NCBI RefSeq assembly: GCF_013155365.1
Contig: NZ_JABJRA010000004.1
Span: 328,043 to 392,042, forward strand
DNA length: 64,000 nucleotides
Source: Nocardioides sp. zg-DK7169
GTDB lineage: Bacteria; Actinomycetota; Actinomycetes; Propionibacteriales; Nocardioidaceae
Direction of reading: 5' to 3'
Below, piece after piece: positions 42,232-51,477 of this stretch. The notes beneath the pieces are model-generated. The model was not told the origin of the DNA and made no database searches. It was given only the letters and a program-made list of their open reading frames with translations. The position numbers and the translations under genes were made by a program. Numbering within the stretch: position 1 is the stretch's first letter; the number at the start of each line of letters is the position of its first letter.

Positions 42232-44259
42232 GTGAGCCAGGCGAGCACGGGCACTCACCGCGGCGACATCCAGGGACTGCGCGCACTCGCCGTCCTCGCG
42301 GTCGTGGCCTACCACGCCGGGATGCCCGGCATCAGCGGCGGCTTCGTCGGCGTGGACTTCTTCTTCGTCCTCTCCGGGTTCCTCATCACCAGCCTGCTGC
42401 TCGCCGAGCACGCCCGCACCGGCACGGTCTCGCTGCGCGGGTTCTGGGCCTGGCGCGCGCGTCGGCTGCTGCCCGCCTCGACCCTCGTGCTGCTGGCGAC
42501 CGGGCTGGCGGCGGCGCTGTGGATGCCGGTGCTCGACCGGCGCTCGATCGCCCACGACATCGGCTGGTCGGCGCTGTTCTCGGCGAACTGGCGCTTCGCC
42601 CAGCAGCAGACCGACTACCTCGCCCAGGACCGCACCTCGAGCCCGGTGCTGCACTTCTGGTCCCTCGGCGTCGAGGAGCAGTTCTACGTCGTGTGGCCGC
42701 TGCTGGTCGTCGCGATCGGGCTGCTCGTCGCCCGCGCCGGGCTGCGCCGCCACCTGCGCACGGCGTACCTGCTGGTCTTCGCGCTGGTGGTCGTCGTCTC
42801 CTTCGCCTGGTGCCTGCACCAGACCGGCGTGAGCCAGCCCTACGCCTTCTTCGGCACCCCCGCCCGGGCCTGGCAGCTCGGTATGGGTGCGCTGCTGGCC
42901 GCCGCGGTGCCGCTGCTGCGCCTGGGCCGCCGCACCCGCGTCGGCCTCGGCCTCGCCGGCCTGGCCGGGTACGCCGTGGCGCTGGTCGCGCTCGAGGAGA
43001 GCGGCGCCGGCGGGTTCGCCTACCCCGGCTTCCTCGCGCTGCTGCCGTCGCTGGCGGCGCTCGCCCTGATCGCCGGCGGTACCGACGGCCCCTCCGGGTC
43101 CCCGACCCTGCTCAGCCGCGCGCTGTCGATCCGGCCGCTGCAGTGGCTCGGCGACCTGTCCTACTCCTGGTATCTGTGGCACTGGCCGGTGCTGGTCATC
43201 CTCCCGTACGCCGTGGGCGACGGCAGCTGGCCGTGGCGGGTGCTGGCCGTGGCGCTCTCGCTGCTCGCGGCCTGGGGCTCCTACGTCCTGGTCGAGCAGC
43301 CGCTGCGCCGCGCGCGGCTCCTCGTCGTGCGCCCGTGGCGCTCGATCGCGTTCGGCGGCGCGCTGGTCGCGCTGGTGGCCGTGCCGGTCACGGTGCTCGC
43401 TGCCGCGCGGACCGACGGCGTGGTCGAGCTGCGCGACGGCCGCACGGTGACGCTGGTCCCGAACCCCGCCGTCGCCGCCAGCGACGTCTTCTCGATGCGC
43501 CAGCGCGGCTGCGACCTGGACTACGAGGCGAGCGAGCTCGGCGACCTCGGCGCCTGCGGCTTCGGCGACGCCGAGGGCGAGCGCAGCGTGGTGCTGCTCG
43601 GCGACAGCCACGCCGTCCAGGTCTTCCCGGGCCTCGAGGTCGCCGCCCGCGCCGAGGGCTGGCAGCTGTGGTCGTGGACCAAGAGCGCCTGCCCGGTCGC
43701 CGACGTCACCAAGCTCGACCGGGCCCTCGGGCGTGCCTTCGAGGAGTGCGACACCTTCCGCGAGGCGATCCTCGACGAGGTCGTCGAGGCGAGCCCCGAC
43801 CTGGTCGTGCTGGGCATGGCCAGCGACAACGTCCGGGTCGTGGACCGCGGCAGCGGCGAGCAGCTCGACGCCCGGGCGTCCCGCGAAGCGGTGGTCGCCG
43901 GGCTGCGCAGCACGGTGCAGCGCCTCACCGACGCCGGCGTGCCGGTGCTGATGGTGGCCGACCTGCCGGCGGCGCGGGTCAGCCCGCCGTCCTGCCTGGT
44001 CGAGACGGGACGGGTGGCCGACTGCCTGGTCCCCGCGCGCCGCGGCGTACGCGTGGAGAAGGCGGCGCTGGCCGGCATCGACGGGGCCGAGCTCCTCGAC
44101 CTGCGCCGGGGCGTGTGCCGCGACCGCGTCTGCACGCCGGTGCGCGGCGACACCCTCGTCTACCGCGACACCAACCACATCACCCGCACCTACGCCCTCA
44201 CCCTCGCGCCGCGGTTCCGCGCGGTGCTGGCCCGCCAGGACACGGACCGCCCGGGGTGA
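42232..44259 (+). CDS. Membrane acyltransferase with C-terminal SGNH domain (paralogue)
   Basis: About 675 residues, same architecture as the protein at 30268: DIQGLRALAVLAVVAYHAG with the catalytic His, GVDFFFVLSGFLITSLLL, FWSLGVEEQFYV, about ten helices, and a C-terminal SGNH-like domain with VLLGDSHAVQVFPG and DTNHITRTY. Expected to O-acylate a cell-wall or surface glycan. GTG at 42232 is chosen because homology to the family begins at once; an upstream ATG at 42163 adds a non-conserved tail. No ribosome site is obvious. Confidence 0.88.
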   Translation: MSQASTGTHRGDIQGLRALAVLAVVAYHAGMPGISGGFVGVDFFFVLSGFLITSLLLAEHARTGTVSLRGFWAWRARRLLPASTLVLLATGLAAALWMPVLDRRSIAHDIGWSALFSANWRFAQQQTDYLAQDRTSSPVLHFWSLGVEEQFYVVWPLLVVAIGLLVARAGLRRHLRTAYLLVFALVVVVSFAWCLHQTGVSQPYAFFGTPARAWQLGMGALLAAAVPLLRLGRRTRVGLGLAGLAGYAVALVALEESGAGGFAYPGFLALLPSLAALALIAGGTDGPSGSPTLLSRALSIRPLQWLGDLSYSWYLWHWPVLVILPYAVGDGSWPWRVLAVALSLLAAWGSYVLVEQPLRRARLLVVRPWRSIAFGGALVALVAVPVTVLAAARTDGVVELRDGRTVTLVPNPAVAASDVFSMRQRGCDLDYEASELGDLGACGFGDAEGERSVVLLGDSHAVQVFPGLEVAARAEGWQLWSWTKSACPVADVTKLDRALGRAFEECDTFREAILDEVVEASPDLVVLGMASDNVRVVDRGSGEQLDARASREAVVAGLRSTVQRLTDAGVPVLMVADLPAARVSPPSCLVETGRVADCLVPARRGVRVEKAALAGIDGAELLDLRRGVCRDRVCTPVRGDTLVYRDTNHITRTYALTLAPRFRAVLARQDTDRPG

Positions 44260-44287
44260 GGCCGGCGACGGATGGGAGGCTGGGGTG

Positions 44288-44788
44288 ATGGAACCGCTCA
44301 CCTCGGAGGAGATCCGCCGCTCGTTCGTCAACTGCACCAAGGGCGAGGCGAGCCGGCTCCCGCTGCCGAAGGCGGTCCCGGCCTCGCGCTGGGAGCAGCT
44401 GGACTTCCTCGGGTGGCGCGACGCCGGCGCGCCCGACAGCGCCTACCTGGTCGTGCCGGGCGACGCCGGGCCGGTCGGCGTGGTGCTGCGGATCAGCAAC
44501 GGGGCCGGTCGCGGCGGGCGCAAGAACATGTGCGCCTTCTGCCTCACCACCCACTCCAGCACCGACATGGCGCTGATGGTCGCGCCGCGGGCCGGCGCCG
44601 CCGGTCGCGCGGGCAACACCGTCGGCACCTACCTGTGCGCCGACCTGGCCTGCTCGCTCTACGCCCGCGGCATCCGCCGCCCCGACCGAGCCCAGCCGCA
44701 CGAGACGCTCAGCCCCGAGCAGCGCGTCGAGCGGTTGCGCGCCAACGTCGACACCTTCATGCGCCGGGTGCTCGCGCCGCGTCCGTGA
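44288..44788 (+). CDS. FBP-domain protein (elongation factor G-binding type)
   Basis: A 166-residue protein of the FBP family: N-terminal EEIRRSFVNCTKGEASRLPLP, and a C-terminal treble-clef zinc module with MCAFCLTTH and YLCADLACS as the four Cys. In firmicutes such proteins bind EF-G and rescue it from fusidic acid; the actinobacterial members may do similar ribosome work. ATG at 44288 is preceded by GGGAGGCTGGG; GTG 44285 is immediately in front. It is convergent with the propeller gene. Confidence 0.85.
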   Translation: MEPLTSEEIRRSFVNCTKGEASRLPLPKAVPASRWEQLDFLGWRDAGAPDSAYLVVPGDAGPVGVVLRISNGAGRGGRKNMCAFCLTTHSSTDMALMVAPRAGAAGRAGNTVGTYLCADLACSLYARGIRRPDRAQPHETLSPEQRVERLRANVDTFMRRVLAPRP

Positions 44789-44805
44789 CCGGCTGACGGC
44801 GGGCG

Positions 44806-45969
44806 TCATCGACCGAACCGCGCCCAGCCGCGGGCGGTGACCCCGGCGACCCGGGAGAACTCGCCCCCGACGACCAGTGCGTCGGGGGTGGCGGTGATGG
44901 TGCGGACCCCCCAGAACCCGTCGACCGAGGGGCTGAACGAGGCGTCGAGCTCGCCGGTCACGGCGTCCGCGGAGAGCAGCTTGAGCCGGGTGTCGCCGCC
45001 GAACCCCTCGTGGAACCCGAAGTAGACCCGGTCGCCCTCGACGTCGACGGCCTGTACGTCGCCCATTGCGGTGTGCCGGAACAGGCGGGTTCCGCTGGCG
45101 GCGTCCCACGCGACCAGGGCGTTGGCGTACTCCCCGGCGGCCACGAAGACCCGCCGCCCGTCGTCGGAGACGTCGACGCCGAGCGAGGGCGAGACCGAGG
45201 AGGCGTACGCCGGCCCGCTCAGCGCGCCGGTGGAGCGCGCGACCGCGCCCACCCCGCGCCGGGTCGCACCGCCGACGGTGGTGAAGTCCCCGGCGAGGTA
45301 GGCGCGCGAGCCCGTGACCGCGACGCCGTGCACCCGACCGTTCACCGCGGGGCGGAACCCCGTGTCGACGGCGCCGGTGCGCGCCCGGACCCGCGCCAGC
45401 CGCGCCCGCGCGGTGCCGGCGACGGAGGAGAAGTCGCCGCCGACGAACAGCGCGCGCCCGGAGTGCTCCAGGGCGAGCACGGCGCCCCCGGAGGCGTTCG
45501 CCCGGAACGACGTGTCGACCGCGCCCCACAGCGCCCACAGCTTGGCCAGGCGCGCTCGGGCGACCCCGCGGACGCGGGTGAACTGCCCGCCCACCCACAG
45601 CGACGTGCCGTCCGTGGCCAGCGCGCGCACCGGGCCGGAGGTGTCGGCGTGCCAGCCGGTGAGCAGTCGGCCGGTCCGCAGCGAGAACGCCGCCAGGTTG
45701 GCGCGCGGCACGCGCGCGCCGGTCGGGCCCATCGCGGCGGAGAAGCTGCCGCCGACGACCACCACGTTCCCGGCCACCGCGGTCGCGTAGACCGGCCCGT
45801 TCACGCCCCAGCTCGCCGTCGGGGTGTCCCGGACCGACGCGACCGGGGCGGCGGAGGCGGAGGCGGTGCGGGCAACCGAGCCAGCAGCGGGGAGCAGCGC
45901 CGGGAGCCCCGCCGCCAGCACCGCGAGGGCGAGCAGCACGAGCGGGACCCGGCGCGAAGGAGCGGACAT
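44806..45969 (-). CDS. Secreted beta-propeller protein (delta-60/WD-like repeats)
   Basis: A 387-residue protein with an N-terminal signal sequence ([23 protein letters not shown]). The rest consists of at least five repeats of about 45 residues, each ending in a variant of V-G-G-x-F-(S/T): [36 protein letters not shown]. This is the delta-60 type of beta-propeller found in secreted actinobacterial proteins. Role unknown; possibly adhesion or ligand binding. ATG 45969 is chosen because it starts the signal peptide. Divergent from thrS. Confidence 0.85.
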   Translation of the reverse strand: MSAPSRRVPLVLLALAVLAAGLPALLPAAGSVARTASASAAPVASVRDTPTASWGVNGPVYATAVAGNVVVVGGSFSAAMGPTGARVPRANLAAFSLRTGRLLTGWHADTSGPVRALATDGTSLWVGGQFTRVRGVARARLAKLWALWGAVDTSFRANASGGAVLALEHSGRALFVGGDFSSVAGTARARLARVRARTGAVDTGFRPAVNGRVHGVAVTGSRAYLAGDFTTVGGATRRGVGAVARSTGALSGPAYASSVSPSLGVDVSDDGRRVFVAAGEYANALVAWDAASGTRLFRHTAMGDVQAVDVEGDRVYFGFHEGFGGDTRLKLLSADAVTGELDASFSPSVDGFWGVRTITATPDALVVGGEFSRVAGVTARGWARFGR

Positions 45970-46062
45970 GGGGGGAGTCTGGACACCGCCCGCGAGGAGC
46001 GCATCGTCGCAAGTGGGGACCCGGGGTGCGAAACCGATGCGGGACGAGGGGCACGCGCTCGA

Positions 46063-46092
46063 TACGATCGCGGGGGACGCCCGGGGGCGTCC
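46063..46092 (+). promoter_or_regulatory. thrS promoter and 5'-leader hairpin
   Basis: A TACGAT -10 (46063-46068) predicts an RNA that begins in the hairpin GGACGCC-CGGG-GGCGTCC (46075-46092). The leader is about 70 bases long before GTG 46145. No T-box features (specifier loop, T-box sequence) are visible. Confidence 0.45.
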
Positions 46093-46144
46093 GCACCGAC
46101 TCAAGCCGTTCCAACCGAGCCAGCCGATCCAAGGGAGCACCCAC

Positions 46145-48130
46145 GTGTCCGACTACAAGATCGTCCTCGTCCACGCCGACGCGCGTGAGGACATGACGGT
46201 CACGGCGGGCACCAAGGCCTGGCAGCTGTTCTCCGAGAACCCCGACATCATCGCCGCGCGCGTCGGCGGCGAGCTCAAGGACCTCTCCTACGAGCTCGTC
46301 GACGGCGACGTGGTCGAGGGCGTCGAGATCGCGTCGAAGGACGGGCGCGACATCCTGCGCCACTCCACAGCCCACGTGCTCGCCCAGGCCGTGCAGCAGC
46401 TCTTCCCGGAGGCCAAGCTCGGCATCGGCCCGCCGGTCACCGACGGATTCTACTACGACTTCGACGTCGAGACCCCGTTCGTGCCCGAGGACCTGGTCAA
46501 GATCGAGTCCGCGATGCGCAAGATCATCAAGGAGAACCAGCGCTTCGAGCGCCGGGTCACCACCGACGCCGACGCGCTCGTCGAGCTCGCCGACGAGCCC
46601 TACAAGGTCGAGCTGATCGGCCTCAAGGGCTCGGGCAACGCGGAGAACGCCGCCGAGGGCGCGTCCGCCGAGGTCGGGGCCGGCGAGCTGACCATCTACG
46701 ACAACATCAACCGCAAGGGCGAGGTCGCCTGGTCCGACCTGTGCCGCGGCCCGCACCTGCCCACCACCAAGCGGATCCCGGCGTTCAAGCTGATGCGCAC
46801 CGCCGCGGCGTACTGGCGCGGCGATGAGAAGAACAAGATGCTCCAGCGCATCTACGGCACCGCGTGGGAGTCCAAGGAGGCCCTCGAGGAGCACCTGCAC
46901 CGCATCGAGGAGGCCGAGCGCCGCGACCACCGCAAGCTCGGCCGCGACCTGGACCTGTTCAGCTTCCCCGACGAGCTCGGCTCCGGCCTGCCGGTCTTCC
47001 ACCCCAAGGGCGGTGTGCTGAAGCGGGTGATGGAGGACTACGTCCGCAACCGCCACATCGAGGAGGGCTTCGAGTACGTCGGCACGCCCCACATCTCCAA
47101 GGACGGGCTGTTCCACACCTCCGGGCACCTGCCGCACTACGCCGACACGATGTTCCCGCCGATGGAGTTCGAGGGGTCGAACTACCAGCTCAAGGCGATG
47201 AACTGCCCGATGCACAACCTCATCTACAAGAGCCGCGGCCGCTCCTACCGTGAGCTCCCGCTGCGCCTGTTCGAGTTCGGCTCGGTCTACCGCTACGAGA
47301 AGTCCGGCGTCATCCACGGCCTGACCCGCGTGCGCGGCTTCGCCCAGGACGACTCGCACTCCTACTGCACCCCCGAGCAGGCACCCGAGGAGGTCAAGCA
47401 CCTGCTGAACTTCATGCTCAGCGTGCTGCGCGACTTCGGCCTCGACGACTTCTACCTCGAGCTGTCCACCCGCGACCCCGAGAGCGACAAGTTCATCGGC
47501 TCCGAGGAGCAGTGGGCGGTCGCCACCCGGGTGCTCGAGGACGTCGCCGCGGAGACCGGCCTCGAGCTGGTCCCGGACCCGGGCGGCGCGGCCTTCTACG
47601 GCCCGAAGATCTCGGTGCAGGCCAAGGACGCGATCGGCCGAACCTGGCAGATGGGCACGGTTCAGTACGACTTCAACCAGCCGCACCGCTTCGAGCTCGC
47701 CTACCAGGCCGCCGACGGCTCGCGCCAGGAGCCGGTGATGATCCACTCGGCGAAGTTCGGCTCGATCGAGCGCTTCATCGGCGTCCTCGTCGAGCACTAC
47801 GCCGGCGCCTTCCCGCCCTGGCTCGCTCCCGTCCAGGCCGTGGCGATCCCGATCGCGGAGCGCCACGACGGCTACCTCAAGGACATCGTGGCCCAGCTCA
47901 AGGCCGCCGGCCTGCGCGCCGAGGTGGACCTGAGCGACGACCGGATGCAGAAGAAGATCCGCAACGCCCAGCTCCAGAAGGTGCCGTTCATGCTGATCGC
48001 CGGCGACGACGACGTGGAGGCCGGCGCGGTGTCGTTCCGCTACCGCGACGGTCGCCAGGACAACGGCGTGCCGGTCGCCGAGGCGATCGCGCGGATCACT
48101 GCGGCCGTGGAGGCACGCGAGCAGGTCTGA
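46145..48130 (+). CDS. thrS: Threonine-tRNA ligase
   Basis: A 661-residue threonyl-tRNA synthetase that joins threonine to tRNA-Thr and edits misacylated serine. Domains in order: TGS (about 1-65), editing domain with [16 protein letters not shown], the class II catalytic core with MNCPMHN and [18 protein letters not shown], and the C-terminal anticodon-binding domain with [12 protein letters not shown]. The zinc Cys is in MNCP. GTG at 46145 follows GGGAG. Divergent from the propeller gene. The first gene of the conserved block to rel. Confidence 0.97.
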   Translation: MSDYKIVLVHADAREDMTVTAGTKAWQLFSENPDIIAARVGGELKDLSYELVDGDVVEGVEIASKDGRDILRHSTAHVLAQAVQQLFPEAKLGIGPPVTDGFYYDFDVETPFVPEDLVKIESAMRKIIKENQRFERRVTTDADALVELADEPYKVELIGLKGSGNAENAAEGASAEVGAGELTIYDNINRKGEVAWSDLCRGPHLPTTKRIPAFKLMRTAAAYWRGDEKNKMLQRIYGTAWESKEALEEHLHRIEEAERRDHRKLGRDLDLFSFPDELGSGLPVFHPKGGVLKRVMEDYVRNRHIEEGFEYVGTPHISKDGLFHTSGHLPHYADTMFPPMEFEGSNYQLKAMNCPMHNLIYKSRGRSYRELPLRLFEFGSVYRYEKSGVIHGLTRVRGFAQDDSHSYCTPEQAPEEVKHLLNFMLSVLRDFGLDDFYLELSTRDPESDKFIGSEEQWAVATRVLEDVAAETGLELVPDPGGAAFYGPKISVQAKDAIGRTWQMGTVQYDFNQPHRFELAYQAADGSRQEPVMIHSAKFGSIERFIGVLVEHYAGAFPPWLAPVQAVAIPIAERHDGYLKDIVAQLKAAGLRAEVDLSDDRMQKKIRNAQLQKVPFMLIAGDDDVEAGAVSFRYRDGRQDNGVPVAEAIARITAAVEAREQV

Positions 48131-48487
48131 TCGAGCCTGGCTGTCTTTGGTTCGTGCTTCGGGTGGTGCCTTTCGGCGCAGTTGCGCAGAAGCACCACCC
48201 GACGTGCAGCTCGGCCGGTGCCTGCTCTCCTGGGTGGATGGCTGGTGTCGCTCCCCGGCGGGCGACCACACCAGCCCCAACAGCCACATCGCGTCGACGT
48301 TTGGTCCCCAACGACAACGTTCCGGCCTGGTGGGGTGCCGTTCGTGACCAATCGTCGGCCGGGTCTCGACGAGCTCGACCAACGACCACCCCGCAACGAC
48401 CACCCCGCAACGACCACCCGGCTCACCCCCGGACGACGACGTCGCGACGAGCGCAGGCCCTCGGGTGCGCGACCTACGCTGGATGCC
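48131..48487. repeat. Intergenic region with 14-bp tandem repeat
   Basis: 357 bases with no credible gene. It contains three head-to-tail units of 14 bases (AACGACCACCCCGC) at 48381-48394, 48395-48408 and a 12-base third copy. The motif GGTCTCGACGAGCTCGACC precedes them, and the segment near 48160-48200 resembles widely repeated intergenic sequence in related genomes. I see only one full copy of each in this window, so it is reported as an intergenic repeat of unknown role. Confidence 0.5.
48475..48480 (+). promoter_or_regulatory. -10 element TACGCT for the DUF1906 lipoprotein gene
   Basis: TACGCT ends seven bases before ATG 48488, fitting a leaderless transcript. Confidence 0.4.
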
Positions 48488-49444
48488 ATGTCGCTGCTCC
48501 GCACGCTGATCGCGCTCGTCATGGCGACGGCGCTCCTGCTCGGCTGTGGGAGCGGCGGCGACGAGCCGGCGGAGCGGGAGGCGGGGGCGTCGAAGGCCCC
48601 GTCGCAGGACTCCGGGTCCGACCGCGACAGGGGCGCGCCGGGCGATGCGAACCGGCCTGACACCGACGAGCTGGAGTCCCTGGCGAAGGAGGCCGAGGAG
48701 GAAGCGGTCAAGGCGTCCAAGGCGCGCCGACCGCTGCTGGGGGCCGACGCGGGCTGGCCGCAGTGCCGCAAGGGTCTGGGCATCCCCGAGCGTCCCACCC
48801 AGGGTCAGCCGATGCCGTTGCCGGAGGCGCGCTACGTGATCCTCGGGCTGACCAACGGCCCCGGCTTCACCCGCAACCCCTGCCTGCCCTGGCAGGTCCG
48901 CTGGGTGCGCGAGCGCGGGATGCTCCTCGGCGCGTACGCCGTGGTGAGCTACCCCTCCGCCGCCCAGCTGCGCAAGCACCGCGACGACGGGCCGTACGCC
49001 GGGGGCACGCGGATCGGCGCGCTGCGCAACGTCGGCTACGCGCAGAGCCGGGCCAACCTCACCACGATGAAGCGGGCCAAGCTCAAGGTCCCCGCCGTGT
49101 GGCTCGACGTCGAGCCGGTGACCATCTGGGAGTGGAGCCCGGACCGGCTGGCGAACGCCGCGGTCGTCGAGGGCGCCGCCCGCGCCTACCGCGACGCGGG
49201 CTACAGGATCGGCGTGTACTCCACCGCCCACCTGTGGGAGCTGATCGTCGGCGGCTTCCGCCTCGGGGTGCCCGAGTGGCGCGCGGCGGGGGAGACCTCG
49301 CGGGCCGAGGCGCTCCGACGCTGCGGCAGGGACCACTCCATCCAGGGCGGGCGGCCGATCCTCAGCCAGTGGGTCGCGTTGGACCGCGACCAGAACGTCA
49401 CCTGCCCGGGCGTCGACGCGCGGCCGTGGCTCGCCAAGCCCTGA
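48488..49444 (+). CDS. Lipoprotein with glycoside-hydrolase-like (DUF1906-type) domain
   Basis: A 318-residue lipoprotein. Signal and lipobox are seen at the start (LLRTLIALVMATALLLGCGS), followed by a charged linker (ESLAKEAEEEAVKAS) and a C-terminal domain from about residue 85 with LGADAGWPQC, ARYVILGLTNGPGF, VPAVWLDVEPV and IGVYSTAHLW. This pattern matches the Rv2525c-like glycoside-hydrolase fold (DUF1906/GH25-like), suspected to act on peptidoglycan or be noncatalytic. ATG at 48488 has no ribosome site. It lies between thrS and the HIT gene. Confidence 0.75.
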   Translation: MSLLRTLIALVMATALLLGCGSGGDEPAEREAGASKAPSQDSGSDRDRGAPGDANRPDTDELESLAKEAEEEAVKASKARRPLLGADAGWPQCRKGLGIPERPTQGQPMPLPEARYVILGLTNGPGFTRNPCLPWQVRWVRERGMLLGAYAVVSYPSAAQLRKHRDDGPYAGGTRIGALRNVGYAQSRANLTTMKRAKLKVPAVWLDVEPVTIWEWSPDRLANAAVVEGAARAYRDAGYRIGVYSTAHLWELIVGGFRLGVPEWRAAGETSRAEALRRCGRDHSIQGGRPILSQWVALDRDQNVTCPGVDARPWLAKP

Positions 49445-49473
49445 CCCGCCGCCTGGCGGCTGGCGCGCCGCCC

Positions 49474-49479
49474 TAGGAT
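49474..49479 (+). promoter_or_regulatory. -10 element TAGGAT for the HIT gene
   Basis: TAGGAT ends eight bases before ATG 49488; near-leaderless start. Confidence 0.4.
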
Positions 49480-49487
49480 CGGGTGCC

Positions 49488-50039
49488 ATGAGCCAGCCCG
49501 AGGAGACCCTGACCCAGGACGGGATCGGCCGGCCCGACGACCTCGAGCGGCTCTGGACGCCGCACCGGATGGCCTACATCCGCGGCGAGAACAAGCCCAG
49601 CGACGCCTCGTCCGGCGAGTGCCCGTTCTGCCGGATCCCGCGCGGGGACGACGCCGACGGGCTGATCGTGCACCGTGGTGAGCACTCCTTCGTCGTGCTG
49701 AACCTCTACCCCTATGCGCCGGGCCACCTGATGGTGTGCCCCTACCGTCACATCGCCGACTACACCCAGACCACTCCCGAGGAGATGGTCGAGATCGGCG
49801 AGCTCACCAAGCGCGCGATGACCGTGCTCCGGTCCCGCTCCGGCGCGGAGGGCTTCAACATCGGCATGAACCAGGGGCACCTCGCCGGCGCCGGCATCGC
49901 CGCCCACCTGCACCAGCACGTCGTCCCGCGCTGGGCCGGCGACCAGAACTTCATGCCCGTCATCGGGCGCACCAAGACGGTGCCGCAGCTCCTCGGCGAC
50001 ACCCGCGCGCTGCTCGCCGAGGCGTGGGACACGGCGTGA
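49488..50039 (+). CDS. HIT-domain nucleotide hydrolase (Ap4A phosphorylase type)
   Basis: A 183-residue HIT protein. Catalytic histidine triad: HLHQHVVPRW (HxHxH) near residue 146. CPFCRI near residue 44 gives the zinc Cys pair seen in the long-branch Ap4A hydrolases/phosphorylases, and LNLYPYAPGHLMV is typical of the group. It degrades diadenosine tetraphosphate or similar nucleotides. ATG 49488 follows a TAGGAT element. Its last bases overlap the start of the next gene (GTGA at 50036). Confidence 0.9.
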   Translation: MSQPEETLTQDGIGRPDDLERLWTPHRMAYIRGENKPSDASSGECPFCRIPRGDDADGLIVHRGEHSFVVLNLYPYAPGHLMVCPYRHIADYTQTTPEEMVEIGELTKRAMTVLRSRSGAEGFNIGMNQGHLAGAGIAAHLHQHVVPRWAGDQNFMPVIGRTKTVPQLLGDTRALLAEAWDTA

Positions 50040-50803
50040 GCGACCTGGCCCGCGACGCCGGGCTCGCCGCCCGCCTGGTGACCGAGGCCGGTCGACTGGC
50101 CCACGCCATGCGGGCCGAGGGGCTGGACGCCGAGCAGAAGACCTCGGTCTCCGACGTGGTGACCGCCGCGGACCGCGCGGCGGAGCGCCTCGTCGTCCAG
50201 ACCCTCGCTGCGGAGCGCCCTGCCGACGGCGTGCTCGGCGAGGAGGGCTCGGCACGCGACGGCACCAGCGGGCGCACCTGGGTCATCGACCCCGTCGACG
50301 GCACCTACAACTTCGTGGCCGGCCTGGACTGGTGGTGCTCCGCGCTCGCGCTGCGCGATGGCGAGGACCTGCTCCTCGGCGCGGTCCACCACCCCGCGAG
50401 CGGGACGACGTACGTCGGCGGGCCCGGGGTGCCGGCGACCGCGAACGGCGTCGCGCTGGCGCCCCTGGCCGACCGCCCGCTCGCGGACGCGTGCCTCACG
50501 ACGTACCTGCACCCGCCCTTCCTCGGCACCGAGGTCGGCGAGGCGTTCGCCCGGATGGCCAGCGGCGCCGCGACGGTGCGGATGCTCGGCTCGGGGTCGA
50601 TGGACGCGATGGCGATCGCGAGCGGGCGCCTGCACGTGCTGTGCCAGCACTCGGTGCCGCCGTGGGACGAGCTGCCCGGGGCCGCGATCATCCGCGCGGT
50701 GGGCGGCGAGACCCGGCACGTGGAGGCCGCCGGGCGGCGCTGGTACGTCGCCGGCGCGCCCACCGCCGTCGCCGAGGTCTGTGCGGCGCTCTCCGAGCGG
50801 TAG
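50036..50803 (+). CDS. Inositol monophosphatase family protein next to pgsA
   Basis: A 255-residue member of the IMPase family: TVADRAAERLVV-like VTAADRAAERLVV, GEEGSARDG and the metal motif WVIDPVDGTYNFVAG, then the C-terminal WDELPGAAIIRAVGGE. It removes phosphate from a sugar or inositol phosphate. GTG at 50036 overlaps the HIT stop by four bases, and pgsA begins 12 bases after its stop. Because PgsA makes phosphatidylinositol phosphate, this could be the phosphatase that gives phosphatidylinositol; it may also only make free inositol. Confidence 0.85.
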   Translation: MSDLARDAGLAARLVTEAGRLAHAMRAEGLDAEQKTSVSDVVTAADRAAERLVVQTLAAERPADGVLGEEGSARDGTSGRTWVIDPVDGTYNFVAGLDWWCSALALRDGEDLLLGAVHHPASGTTYVGGPGVPATANGVALAPLADRPLADACLTTYLHPPFLGTEVGEAFARMASGAATVRMLGSGSMDAMAIASGRLHVLCQHSVPPWDELPGAAIIRAVGGETRHVEAAGRRWYVAGAPTAVAEVCAALSER

Positions 50804-50806
50804 CCT
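50801..50806 (+). promoter_or_regulatory. -10 element TAGCCT for pgsA
   Basis: TAGCCT overlaps the IMPase stop region and ends nine bases before ATG 50816, so a second promoter inside the operon is possible. Confidence 0.35.
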
Positions 50807-50815
50807 GCTCGGGCC

Positions 50816-51436
50816 ATGATGGAACGTTTCCGCGCTTTCTGGACCAAGATCGTCGCCGCGCCGATCGCCGCTCTGCTGATCCGTCTGGGGGTGAGCCCCG
50901 ACGCGGTGACCCTCGTCGGCACGCTCGGCGTCTGCGCCGGCGCGCTGGTCTTCTTCCCCCAGGGCAAGCTGCTCACCGGCGTCCTGGTGATCACCGCCTT
51001 CGTGTTCAGCGACCTGATCGACGGGACGATGGCCCGCTCGACGGGCCGGGTGAGCAAGTTCGGCGCGTTCTGGGACTCCACGCTCGACCGGATCGCCGAC
51101 GGCGCCATCTTCATCGGCCTCGCGCTCTACTTCGCGTGGGAGGAGCCCAGCCGGCTCTACCTCGTGCTCTCCCTGGTCTGCCTGCTGATGGGCGCGGTGA
51201 CCTCCTACGCCCGCTCGCGCGGGGAGACCCTGGGCTATGACGTCAAGGTCGGCATCGCCGAGCGCGCCGACCGCCTCGTCGCGATCCTGGTGATGACCGG
51301 CCTCGGCGCGATCTTCGACCAGCCGTGGCTGATGTACGCCGCCCTGTGGTTCCTCGCGGTCGCCAGCACGATCACCGTGGGCCAGCGGGTCTGGGTGGTC
51401 CGCAAGCAGGCATTGGCCGAGGCCGCCGCCAGCTGA
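50816..51436 (+). CDS. pgsA: CDP-alcohol phosphatidyltransferase, phosphatidylinositol-phosphate synthase type
   Basis: A 206-residue membrane enzyme with about six helices. The CDP-alcohol phosphotransferase motif is complete: D-x2-DG-x2-AR-x8-G-x3-D-x3-D in [20 protein letters not shown] followed by WDSTLDR. In actinobacteria the gene at this place makes phosphatidylinositol phosphate from CDP-diacylglycerol and inositol 1-phosphate. ATG 50816 is the first of two adjacent ATG codons. It is followed by pdxS rather than patA/pimA. Confidence 0.92.
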   Translation: MMERFRAFWTKIVAAPIAALLIRLGVSPDAVTLVGTLGVCAGALVFFPQGKLLTGVLVITAFVFSDLIDGTMARSTGRVSKFGAFWDSTLDRIADGAIFIGLALYFAWEEPSRLYLVLSLVCLLMGAVTSYARSRGETLGYDVKVGIAERADRLVAILVMTGLGAIFDQPWLMYAALWFLAVASTITVGQRVWVVRKQALAEAAAS

Positions 51437-51465
51437 GACACCGGACGCGGCGCCCCGCCGCGTCC

Positions 51466-51471
51466 TACGAT
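51466..51471 (+). promoter_or_regulatory. -10 element TACGAT, leaderless-type, for pdxS
   Basis: TACGAT ends six bases before ATG 51478; no ribosome site. Confidence 0.5.
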
Positions 51472-51477
51472 CGGGCC

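Noticed and set aside
41188..44340. About 1050-codon minus-strand frame opposite the hemerythrin and acyltransferase genes
   Set aside because: Same reason: composition is that of a GC-bias shadow and both plus-strand genes are well supported.
45970..46144. T-box riboswitch before thrS
   Set aside because: No specifier loop, T-box sequence or terminator/antiterminator; only a short hairpin near the promoter.
48381..48420. CRISPR array
   Set aside because: Three abutting 14-base units without spacers, and no cas genes nearby; a simple tandem repeat.
44198..49489. Very long open reading frame on the minus strand (over 1700 codons)
   Set aside because: It runs antisense to the acyltransferase tail, thrS and lipoprotein genes, is Arg/Ala/Gly-rich and has no domain; the opposite frames are open only because of GC-rich third positions.
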